Of a stretch of DNA of 5,799 bases, positions 1 through 5,179 are shown in pieces. The stretch is from the NCBI GenBank assembly GCA_900550775.1, contig URTH01000119.1, positions 1 through 5,799 on the forward strand. The letters run 5' to 3'. A program made the position numbers and the translations under genes. The notes beneath the pieces are model-generated. The model had not been told where the DNA came from. It was given only the letters and a program-made list of their open reading frames with translations, and made no database searches. Positions within the stretch are counted from its first letter, which is position 1. Every line of letters begins with the position of its first letter. Origin of the DNA: an uncultured Eubacteriales bacterium (lineage in GTDB: Bacteria > Bacillota > Clostridia > Monoglobales > Monoglobaceae).

Positions 1-1283
1 ATCGGGATGGTCAAGAGGTAAGGCGGCTTTTGTGGGAAAAAGGTAATACCGTTGAGACGTTTGTGCTGCTGGATGCGGACGATCGGATTTTGCTGCCCTC
101 GATTCTCTACGCCGACGCACGGGGTGTGGAGGAGTGCGCTGTCTTTGCAGGGCGGCATACGGAACAAATTACCGGCGTTGCGCCGGGATATCTGTTTAGT
201 CTGCCGAAAATCATGTGGGTCAAAAAGCATCACCCTAAGGCGTATGAAGAGGCGAAACGGATTTTGCTGATGCAGGATTTTGTGGTGTATATGCTGACCG
301 GCACGGCACAGATTGACTATTCGCTGGCGACCAGAACCATGGGCTTTGATATCCGCAAAAAGTGCTGGAGCAAGACCATGTTTGACCTTGCCGGTGTGGA
401 GATGGAGAAAATGTCAAAGCCGGTGCCCTCCGGCACCATTGCAGGAAAAAGCGACCGGTTTGGACTCTCCGGCGCGGTGATTGTCAGCGGCTGCTTAGAT
501 CAGGTGGCGGCGGCGGTCGGCGCCGGTGCCAGAGAGCCGTTTTGCGCGATGGACGGTATCGGTACGGTGGAATGTGTCCTCCCGGTTTTAAAAGAGATAC
601 CGGACAGCCGGCAGTTTTACCGGGGCGGCTATGCGGTGATTCCGTATGTGGGTGACGATCAGTATGTCTGCTGTGTGTTGTCCTTTTCCGGCGGCGCGGC
701 GATCAAGTGGTTTCGGGATCGGATTGCGCCGGGGATCGGCTATGACGCGTTAAACGGTGCAGTAAACACCGAAACGCCGACCGGCATTTTGCTGCTGCCG
801 CATTTCGGCGGCGCGGCAACGCCGTACATGGACAGTGAATCAAAAGCCGCCATGGTCGGTATCACCTACCAAACCGGCAGAGAAGAGATTTATCAGGCCG
901 TGCTGGAGGGGATCTCCTATGAGATGCGGCTGAACCTTGATGAGGCGGAGAAGAACGGCGTCAGGGTGGAAAGGGTGATTGCCACCGGCGGCGGCGCCAA
1001 GTCGAGAGAGCTGCTTCAGATTAAGGCAAACATCTATCGCCGCCCGGTGACGGCGCTGATGGCGGACGAGGTCGGCGCGGTCGGAACCATGATGCTGACG
1101 GCGGTTGCCGTGCACGCCTATGAGAACCTGGAGCAGGCAGGCAATGCGCTGATTGCGGAAAAGGAGACGTTTTATCCAAATGCCGCCGCGGCAGCGCGCT
1201 ATGAAATGATGTATCAAAAATACCGGGGATTATATCAGGCGGTAAGACCGCTGGTTCATAACATAAAGGAGGAAGAACAATGA
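1..1283 (+). CDS. FGGY-family carbohydrate kinase (xylulokinase-like), 5' partial
   Basis: This is an ATP-dependent sugar kinase of the FGGY family, a cytoplasmic enzyme that phosphorylates a ketose or related sugar. The frame is open to the window edge (first full codon at 3), giving 426 visible residues. FGGY enzymes usually have about 480-510, so roughly 60-80 N-terminal residues, including the first phosphate-binding loop, lie upstream. Visible family marks are the LLDADDRILLPSILYADAR segment after the N-terminal fold, SLPKIMWVKKH (FGGY signature 1), SGCLDQ with the probable catalytic Asp at 498-500, MVGITY...EEIYQAVLEGISYE (signature 2), and the ATGGGAKS nucleotide-binding loop at 981-1004. 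The stop overlaps the aldolase start (ATGA), so the two are translationally coupled. The substrate cannot be read from sequence; the adjacent lyxose isomerase suggests D-xylulose or a similar ketose. The family is certain, the substrate is inferred. Confidence 0.93.
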   Translation, partial: RDGQEVRRLLWEKGNTVETFVLLDADDRILLPSILYADARGVEECAVFAGRHTEQITGVAPGYLFSLPKIMWVKKHHPKAYEEAKRILLMQDFVVYMLTGTAQIDYSLATRTMGFDIRKKCWSKTMFDLAGVEMEKMSKPVPSGTIAGKSDRFGLSGAVIVSGCLDQVAAAVGAGAREPFCAMDGIGTVECVLPVLKEIPDSRQFYRGGYAVIPYVGDDQYVCCVLSFSGGAAIKWFRDRIAPGIGYDALNGAVNTETPTGILLLPHFGGAATPYMDSESKAAMVGITYQTGREEIYQAVLEGISYEMRLNLDEAEKNGVRVERVIATGGGAKSRELLQIKANIYRRPVTALMADEVGAVGTMMLTAVAVHAYENLEQAGNALIAEKETFYPNAAAAARYEMMYQKYRGLYQAVRPLVHNIKEEEQ

Positions 1284-2113
1284 TTGTAACATTAAACGAA
1301 GTGATGCAGTATGCAGAGGCAAACGGCTGCGCCATCGGCGCATTTAACGCGGTGAATCTGGAAAGCATCCAGGCGATTTTGGGCGCGGCGGAGGAATTGA
1401 ATCAGCCGGTCATTTTGATGCATGCCCAGGTTCATGAGGAAATGGGACTTTGCAAGATGGAAACCATGGCGCCCATTATGCAGCTGCTCGCCGAGCGCGC
1501 CTCGGTTCCCGTGTGTCTGCACTTAGACCACGGCACCTCGCTGGGGTATTTAAACCGCGCCTTAGAGCTGGGCTTTACCTCGGTGATGTATGACGGGTCT
1601 GCCTTAGATTATGACCGCAACTGCGCCAATACGCAGATCATCCGCGCGGTTGCCGACCAGTACGGCGCCAGCGTTGAGGCGGAAATCGGCAGCATGGGCG
1701 CCGGAGAGAGCGGAAACGGCGGCAGCGAGAGCATCTACACCGATCCCGACATGGCGAAAAAGTTTGTGGAGGATACCGGAATTGACGCGCTGGCCTGCTC
1801 GTTCGGGACGGTGCACGGTCTGTATCTGACTGAGCCGAAGCTGGATTTTGATCGGGTAAAGACCATTCGGTCGATGATTGACGTGCCGATCGTAATGCAC
1901 GGCGGCAGCGGCGTGTGCGCCGAGGACTATAAAAAGCTGATTCAGCTTGGTGTGCGCAAGATTAACTATTATACCTATATGGCAAAGGCCGGCGGACAGG
2001 GCGTTGCCGATATGGAGGATCGCCGGTTCTTCCACGATATTGCCGTCGCGGCAGAAAAGGCCATGAAAGCCGATGTAAAAAAGGCAATGACCGTCTTTGC
2101 AGGACTGGAATAG
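1280..2113 (+). CDS. Class II ketose-bisphosphate aldolase (Fba/GatY/KbaY family)
   Basis: This is a zinc-dependent class II aldolase of 277 aa, the usual length for GatY/KbaY-type enzymes (about 280-285). It cleaves a ketose phosphate to dihydroxyacetone phosphate plus an aldehyde in the cytoplasm. The TIM-barrel marks are in order: GAFNAVN near residue 20; HLDHG at 81-85, with catalytic Asp83 and zinc ligand His84; VEAEIGSMG at 132-140; FGTVHGLY, with zinc ligand His179; and PIVMHGGSG, with zinc ligand His207 and the phosphate-binding GGSG; then a RKINYYTYM phosphate-site strand. No key residue is missing. The ATG overlaps the kinase stop by 4 nt and follows an AAAGGAGG ribosome binding site at 1265-1272. 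The family usually acts on fructose- or tagatose-1,6-bisphosphate. The operon setting suggests a 1-phosphorylated ketose product of the kinase, but that is inference. Confidence 0.94.
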   Translation: MIVTLNEVMQYAEANGCAIGAFNAVNLESIQAILGAAEELNQPVILMHAQVHEEMGLCKMETMAPIMQLLAERASVPVCLHLDHGTSLGYLNRALELGFTSVMYDGSALDYDRNCANTQIIRAVADQYGASVEAEIGSMGAGESGNGGSESIYTDPDMAKKFVEDTGIDALACSFGTVHGLYLTEPKLDFDRVKTIRSMIDVPIVMHGGSGVCAEDYKKLIQLGVRKINYYTYMAKAGGQGVADMEDRRFFHDIAVAAEKAMKADVKKAMTVFAGLE

Positions 2114-2125
2114 GAGGAAAATGCG

Positions 2126-2806
2126 ATGAAACGTTCAAAAATCAATGCTCTTTTAAAAGACGCCGTGGATTTTATGCAAAGCATGCAGATAAAGCTGCCG
2201 CCGTTTGCATATTTTACGCCGGAGGAATGGGCAAAAAAGGACAGCGCCTGGGACGAAATCCGGGATAATATGCTGGGATGGGACATCACTGACTTTGGCG
2301 GCGGTGATTTTTTGAAAAAGGGGCTGCTGCTCTTTACCATACGCAACGGAAACCTGTATGATGACCGCTATACCAAGCCCTATGCCGAAAAATATCTGAT
2401 TGTGGAAGAGGGTCAGCTGACGCCGTTCCATTTTCATTGGAAGAAGATGGAGGACATCATCAACCGCGGCGGCGGCAACCTTTTGGTGCAGGTTTATAAC
2501 GATGACGGAAACGGCGGCTTTGCCGACACGCCGGTAAAAATCATGTCGGACGGGCATCACTTTACTGTGCCGGCCGGTGAGATTCTGCGCCTGACGCCGG
2601 GGCAGAGCATCTCTATTTACTGCGGTATGTATCACTCTTTCTGGGGTGAGGAGGGCAGCGGAAAGATTTTGCTCGGCGAGGTATCGCAGGTCAATGACGA
2701 CAATACCGATAACCGATTTTATGAAAAGCAGGGGCGTTTTCCCGAAATTGAGGAGGACGCGGCGCCGCTGTACCTGCTCTGTAACGAGTACCCCAAAGCA
2801 AAATAG
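2126..2806 (+). CDS. D-lyxose/D-mannose isomerase (cupin-fold D-lyxose ketol-isomerase family)
   Basis: This 226-aa cupin-fold enzyme resembles the D-lyxose isomerase family (EC 5.3.1.15), which interconverts D-lyxose and D-xylulose and often D-mannose and D-fructose. Family motifs recalled from the E. coli O157 member are visible throughout: IRDNMLGWDITDFG at 45-58, KPYAEKYLIVEEGQLTPFHFHW at 84-105, MEDIINRGGGN at 108-118, LTPGQSISI at 156-164, GEVSQVNDDNTDNRF at 184-198 and GRFPEIEEDAAPLYLLCNEY at 203-222. The Mn-binding residues expected for the family are present as His102, His104, Glu109 and His170, with Lys107 nearby. The ATG lies 8 nt after AGGAGG (2112-2117), which overlaps the aldolase stop; another ATG at 2121 is out of frame and only 3 nt from the Shine-Dalgarno sequence. 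It is the last gene of the operon, followed 6 nt later by a strong hairpin terminator. Confidence 0.92.
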   Translation: MKRSKINALLKDAVDFMQSMQIKLPPFAYFTPEEWAKKDSAWDEIRDNMLGWDITDFGGGDFLKKGLLLFTIRNGNLYDDRYTKPYAEKYLIVEEGQLTPFHFHWKKMEDIINRGGGNLLVQVYNDDGNGGFADTPVKIMSDGHHFTVPAGEILRLTPGQSISIYCGMYHSFWGEEGSGKILLGEVSQVNDDNTDNRFYEKQGRFPEIEEDAAPLYLLCNEYPKAK

Positions 2807-2812
2807 AGAGAA

Positions 2813-2886
2813 TACGGGCAATAAAAAAGCCGCCGCCGGACGAGGCCATGCAGCCTTATCCGTGCGCGGCTTTTTTATTGCCCGTA
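2813..2886 (+). terminator. Bidirectional intrinsic terminator at the end of the sugar operon
   Basis: The arms 2813-2833 and 2866-2886 are perfectly complementary over 21 bp: TACGGGCAATAAAAAAGCCGC pairs with its exact reverse complement shape, a GC-rich inner part flanked by A6 on the left and T6 on the right. Because A-tract and T-tract are symmetrical, it can terminate in both directions. The 32-nt loop folds again: CGGA (2837-2840) with TCCG (2859-2862), and AGGC (2843-2846) with GCCT (2853-2856), capped by CATGCA. It begins 6 nt after the lyxose isomerase stop. Confidence 0.85.
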
Positions 2887-2897
2887 AATTTTATGCG
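2813..2897 (+). repeat. 85-bp direct repeat, copy A (contains terminator hairpin)
   Basis: This copy matches 3443-3527 at 84 of 85 bases, the only difference being T2822 versus C3452. Both copies have the same orientation and are 630 bp apart. The repeat holds a perfect 21-bp inverted repeat plus 11 further bases (AATTTTATGCG) on the right. That shared flank suggests the duplicated unit was larger than the hairpin alone. The two copies bracket the relic toxin-antitoxin unit. Confidence 0.95.
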
Positions 2898-2930
2898 GAG
2901 GACGGATAAATATTTTAATGGATAAAAACG

Positions 2931-2960
2931 TTGACAATACCCTATTAAATAGGGTATAAT
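2931..2960 (+). promoter_or_regulatory. Consensus sigma-A promoter of the toxin-antitoxin relic
   Basis: A perfect TTGACA (2931-2936) and a perfect TATAAT (2955-2960) are separated by 18 bp, so transcription should start near 2967. It points at the toxin remnant and the antitoxin gene. It is the strongest promoter match in the window. The spacer is almost wholly occupied by a palindrome, so a repressor bound there would block RNA polymerase. Confidence 0.85.
2938..2956. promoter_or_regulatory. Palindromic operator inside the promoter spacer
   Basis: TACCCTATTAAATAGGGTA is a perfect inverted repeat with 9-bp arms (2938-2946 and 2948-2956) around a central A. It lies between the -35 and -10 boxes and overlaps the first two bases of the -10. 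Type II antitoxins with helix-turn-helix domains usually repress their own promoter through such sites, so the protein encoded at 3125-3436 is the likely ligand. The match of site to protein is inferred. A further half-site-like TACCCTA occurs at 3026-3032. Confidence 0.75.
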
Positions 2961-2962
2961 AA

Positions 2963-3112
2963 GACAAAAGCCGTGTGTTGTATGTTGATTTTGTTGTGGC
3001 AGAAACCATTTATTTTATTTTTGCATACCCTAAAAACGAAAAGGATAATTTAACGGACGAGGAGCGAAATAACATTAAAAAACTGATTGAGCGGTTGGAA
3101 CAAAGTTTGTAG
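2963..3112 (+). pseudogene. Truncated RelE/HigB-type toxin (C-terminal remnant)
   Basis: The frame from 2963 to the TAG at 3110-3112 has 49 codons. It reads SRVLYVDFVVAETIYFIFAY, then PKNEKDNLTDEERNNIKKLI, then ERLEQSL. This matches the C-terminal part of RelE/HigB/ParE-fold mRNA-interferase toxins, where RVxYxDF strands are followed by a YPKNEKDNLT-like turn and a final helix. The family has roughly 100-115 residues, so about the first 60 are missing. The frame is closed upstream by a TAA that overlaps the -10 box, and there is no ATG or ribosome binding site; only GTG 2975 and TTG 2978 could start it. With the -10 box ending at 2960, there is no room for the N-terminal part, which indicates a deletion joining promoter to gene interior rather than a frameshift. 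The stop overlaps the antitoxin's ribosome binding site, as in toxin-first (HigBA-like) operons. Confidence 0.8.
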
Positions 3113-3116
3113 GAGG
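3111..3116 (+). promoter_or_regulatory. Ribosome binding site that fixes the antitoxin start
   Basis: AGGAGG at 3111-3116 is a full anti-16S match. The GTG at 3116 begins on its last base and cannot be used, whereas the in-frame GTG at 3125 is 8 nt away, the usual distance. The site also overlaps the stop of the toxin remnant, so translation was probably coupled originally. Confidence 0.8.
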
Positions 3117-3124
3117 TGTTTTTT

Positions 3125-3436
3125 GTGAAAGTTTATGACGGGATTATGCAGGGGCTGGAGGAGGCCGTTGCGTACAATGAAGGTAAAATAAAAGCGAGAA
3201 CAAATACCATGTCCATATCGCCTGTCCCTGATTTTAAAGCAACCGAAATAAAAGGCATACGTAACGAGCTTGGCATGACGCAGGTTCTGTTTGCGGGATT
3301 GATGGGCGTTTCTACAAAAACGGTTGAGGCCTGGGAGGCAGGGCGAAATATGCCGGACGGTCCGGCGCGGCGAATCCTCGCGATGTTAAAGGTTGATCCT
3401 GCCTTGCCGCAAAAGCTCAACATTATCGTAAAATAA
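3125..3436 (+). CDS. NadS/HigA-like helix-turn-helix antitoxin
   Basis: This 103-aa protein has an Xre-type helix-turn-helix domain in its C-terminal half, residues about 41-88: EIKGIRNELGMTQVLFAGLM, then GVSTKTVEAWEAGRNMPDGP. The recognition helix is around residues 63-71. The N-terminal part (DGIMQGLEEAVAYNEGKIKA) resembles the toxin-contacting region of NadS-type antitoxins. The length is normal and no lesion is visible. The start is the GTG 8 nt after AGGAGG rather than the GTG at 3116. It follows the toxin remnant with no gap and ends just before the second terminator copy. It probably represses its own promoter through the palindrome at 2938-2956. With the toxin broken, it may now be a solitary regulator or a spare antitoxin against related toxins. 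Family assignment is firm; present function is inferred. The surrounding stretch is AT-richer than the neighbouring genes, hinting at transfer. Confidence 0.87.
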   Translation: MKVYDGIMQGLEEAVAYNEGKIKARTNTMSISPVPDFKATEIKGIRNELGMTQVLFAGLMGVSTKTVEAWEAGRNMPDGPARRILAMLKVDPALPQKLNIIVK

Positions 3437-3442
3437 ACAAAG

Positions 3443-3516
3443 TACGGGCAACAAAAAAGCCGCCGCCGGACGAGGCCATGCAGCCTTATCCGTGCGCGGC
3501 TTTTTTATTGCCCGTA
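3443..3516. terminator. Bidirectional intrinsic terminator between antitoxin and DUF4830 gene
   Basis: The arms 3443-3463 and 3496-3516 pair over 21 positions with one mismatch caused by C3452. In + strand RNA it is a C-A mismatch; in - strand RNA it becomes a G-U pair, so the hairpin stays fully paired there. The antitoxin gene (+) ends 7 nt before it and the DUF4830 gene (-) ends 64 nt beyond its right side, so it can serve both converging transcripts. Confidence 0.8.
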
Positions 3517-3527
3517 AATTTTATGCG
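3443..3527 (+). repeat. 85-bp direct repeat, copy B (contains terminator hairpin)
   Basis: This is the second copy of the repeat at 2813-2897, in the same orientation, with one base change (C3452 for T2822). The loop sequence and the 11-bp right flank are kept exactly. This points to recent duplication, or sequence homogenisation, rather than independent evolution of a terminator. Confidence 0.95.
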
Positions 3528-3580
3528 CGTTTTACAAAAAATTGAAAAAACTATGGTATTTCTGACGGAAGTGTGGTATA

Positions 3581-4048
3581 CTAGTCGGGATAAGAAGAAT
3601 GCGAGGCGGCCGCCGGGATTTGCCCGGAGATGTCGCAGATCGGCTGCAAAAATCCGCCGGCGGAGAGGGAGCAGATGTCCGCCGCGATGATGCCATCCTT
3701 GGTGACAAAGACATCGGCGCGGATCTGTGCCGTGGCGGAATCCTTGTGGTTTAGGACAAGATAGGCATACCGCGTGGCGTGTGCGCCCTTGTGCGCCGCA
3801 AAGTCAAAGCCGGCGGCTTTTGCAATGGCGTCATAGGTTTGGCAGACAACATCAAATTCCTCAGGAATGGTCAGGCGGATGATTTCTTCCGGTTTTTCCC
3901 GGACTTCCCAGCCGTAGGAACGGATCAGCGCCAGATTTTTTTCATTGATGCCGGAGTCGGTGCTGAAGAACAAAAAAATGATGCCGATGAGCACTGCGGC
4001 CGCGGCCAATGGGATCAAAAGTGCCTTTCGGCTGCGTCTGGCAGACAT
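3581..4048 (-). CDS. Membrane-anchored DUF4830-type protein
   Basis: The product is 155 aa from ATG 4048. It has a positive N-terminus (MSARRSRK), one hydrophobic segment at about residues 9-28 (ALLIPLAAAAVLIGIIFLFF) and a soluble domain expected outside the membrane. The soluble part fits the DUF4830 pattern known from Clostridia as I recall it: YGWEV at 45-49, LTIPEEFD at 59-66, TYDAIAKAAGFDF at 71-83, KGAHATRYAYLVLN at 87-100 and GIIAADICS at 119-127. No function is established for this domain and none is claimed. The frame can be extended upstream to a TTG at 4075, but ATG 4048 has GGGGGAA about 8 nt before it and places the charged residues next to the membrane segment, so it is preferred. 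The gene is divergent from rsuA, with 85 bp between the two starts, and converges on terminator copy B. Confidence 0.78.
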   Translation of the reverse strand: MSARRSRKALLIPLAAAAVLIGIIFLFFSTDSGINEKNLALIRSYGWEVREKPEEIIRLTIPEEFDVVCQTYDAIAKAAGFDFAAHKGAHATRYAYLVLNHKDSATAQIRADVFVTKDGIIAADICSLSAGGFLQPICDISGQIPAAASHSSYPD

Positions 4049-4133
4049 AGAGCGTTCCCCCGTTTCCTGATGCAAAAAAAGTTTTTTCTTTTATTATGCC
4101 TATGCACTGTTTGCGGAAAATATGAGGTGAAAG

Positions 4134-4841
4134 ATGCGACTGGATAAATATTTGGCGGACTGCGGCGTTGGCAGCCGCAGCGAGATAAAAAAGCAGATTC
4201 GAGCCGGGGCGGTGCGCGTTTCGGGATTGGCGGCGCCAAAGCCGGAATCGCAGATTAACCCGGAGACGGCGGAGGTTTTTTGGTGCGGCCAAAGGCTCAG
4301 CTATCGAAAATTTATCTATTTGATGCTCAACAAGCCGGCCGGCTATATCTCGGCCACGTGGGATGCAAAGCTGCCCACGGTTTTGGATCTTGTGCCGGAG
4401 GAATACCGGCACTTTGCGCCAAGCCCGGTCGGCAGACTGGATCGGGACACCGAAGGGCTTTGCCTTTTAACCAATGACGGTCAGCTTTCGCACCGTCTGC
4501 TCAGCCCGTCAAAGCATGTGCCAAAGACCTATTATGCAGAGGTGCGCGGCCGCGTGACGGAGGAGGATGCGGCGGCGTTTTTAAAGGGCGTCACCTTAGA
4601 TGACGAATATCATACCAAGCCGGGTGAGCTTGTAATTTTAAGCGCCGACGCGGTGTCCAAGGTGCACATCACCATCACGGAGGGAAAATTCCACCAGGTC
4701 AAGCGAATGTTTCAGGCGGTTGGGAAAGAGGTTATCTATCTAAAGCGCATCCGTATGAACCGCCTGTGTTTAGACCCTGCGCTGCAGCCGGGTGAGATCC
4801 GTGTGCTGACAGAGGAAGAATGTCGGCTTTTGGAACATTAA
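4134..4841 (+). CDS. rsuA: RsuA-family 16S rRNA pseudouridine synthase
   Basis: This 235-aa enzyme converts a uridine to pseudouridine in ribosomal RNA; the family prototype modifies U516 of 16S rRNA during small-subunit assembly. An S4 RNA-binding domain occupies residues 1 to about 45 (MRLDKYLADCGVGSRSEIKK, then IRAGAVRVSG). The catalytic domain shows LMLNKPAGYIS at 63-73, the signature GRLDRDTEGLCLLTNDG at 100-116 with catalytic Asp103, KTYYAEVRG at 131-139, and EGKFHQVKRMF at 183-193. All key motifs are intact and the length is typical (about 230-240). The start is ATG 4134, preceded by GAGGTGA at 4124-4130. A TATTAT at 4092-4097 could be a -10 box but lacks a clear -35. The subfamily (RsuA rather than RluB/E/F) rests on length and motif spacing and is likely but not certain. 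Confidence 0.92.
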   Translation: MRLDKYLADCGVGSRSEIKKQIRAGAVRVSGLAAPKPESQINPETAEVFWCGQRLSYRKFIYLMLNKPAGYISATWDAKLPTVLDLVPEEYRHFAPSPVGRLDRDTEGLCLLTNDGQLSHRLLSPSKHVPKTYYAEVRGRVTEEDAAAFLKGVTLDDEYHTKPGELVILSADAVSKVHITITEGKFHQVKRMFQAVGKEVIYLKRIRMNRLCLDPALQPGEIRVLTEEECRLLEH

Positions 4842-4873
4842 ATTTGCGTATTAGATCGAAGATTAAAACGAAG

Positions 4874-5149
4874 ATAACCTGATATTAGCAATCCGAATCC
4901 GATTTTAAGAGGTGGATTTCCGCCCAAACGGTGTTAAAATACTCGGCAATCCGTTAGGATTACCTCCGTTTTTGCCTTGTTTGAACGAAAATCCCCACTC
5001 TTAAAATTCCTTGACCGAAATCGGATGGAATTTTGAGAAGATTTTGGTGCGGAGGATGCAGGAGGGCTGACGCCCGGCAAAGACGACAAGCTAAAATATT
5101 CCAAAATTACGCCGATTTAGGCGGGTTCGGATTACTAACATCAGGTTAT
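4874..5149. mobile_element. MITE-like structured element with terminal inverted repeats
   Basis: The 24-bp ends (4874-4897, beginning ATAACCTGATATTAG, and 5126-5149, ending CTAACATCAGGTTAT) are inverted copies matching at 22 of 24 positions. The element is 276 bp, has no plausible gene, and fills almost all of the 338-bp gap between rsuA and comM. A TA lies at each end (4875-4876 and 5147-5148), as expected of Tc1/mariner or IS630-type insertions that duplicate TA, but the symmetry of the ends makes this ambiguous and no longer target duplication is seen. The interior is strongly self-complementary: GGTGG/CCGCC at 4911-4924; an 8-bp stem at 4945-4964; a 12-bp stem of 4999-5010 with 5027-5038 (one G-T pair) enclosing CCGA/TCGG; and GGGC/GCCC at 5064-5075. 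A non-autonomous transposon is the best reading; a structured RNA is the alternative. Confidence 0.7.
4945..4973 (+). terminator. Possible weak terminator hairpin inside the MITE-like element
   Basis: GGCAATCC (4945-4952), loop GTTA and GGATTACC (4957-4964) form an 8-position stem with one mismatch. It is followed after a T by CCGTTTTT. An outer AAACGG (4926-4931) can pair with CCGTTT (4966-4971), which would compete with the T-tract. No other terminator is seen after rsuA, so this may do the job, but it is weak. Confidence 0.3.
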
Positions 5150-5179
5150 GGTGCATAAGATAAAAAGGGGACAAGAATT

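Noticed and set aside
30..32. TTG at 30 as the kinase start codon
   Set aside because: The frame is open to the window edge, no ribosome binding site precedes the TTG, and the protein would lack its N-terminal FGGY segment. The gene is simply cut by the window.
2153..2821. Long - strand open frame opposite the lyxose isomerase
   Set aside because: It mirrors a well-recognised gene, has no recognisable motifs and runs into the operon terminator. The same applies to the - strand frames opposite the kinase and the aldolase and to 3942-4412.
3116..3118. GTG at 3116 as the antitoxin start
   Set aside because: It overlaps the last base of the AGGAGG site. The in-frame GTG at 3125 has correct spacing.
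2813..3527. Integron cassette with attC-like repeats
   Set aside because: The repeats bracket a small gene unit, but they are perfect terminator-type hairpins without GTTRRRY/RYYYAAC core sites, and the unit has its own promoter. No integrase is present in the window.
3573..3582. Extended -10-like TGTGGTATACT near the end of the DUF4830 gene on the + strand
   Set aside because: There is no -35 partner and no + strand gene downstream before rsuA. It could give only antisense RNA, and there is no support for that.
4073..4075. TTG at 4075 (- strand) as the DUF4830 protein start
   Set aside because: It adds nine residues before the charged segment, is a weaker codon, and ATG 4048 has a purine-rich site at good spacing.
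3779..4147. + strand open frame opposite the DUF4830 gene
   Set aside because: It has no family motifs and overlaps both the DUF4830 gene and the rsuA start. The - strand frame has a membrane anchor and domain pattern and is the real gene.
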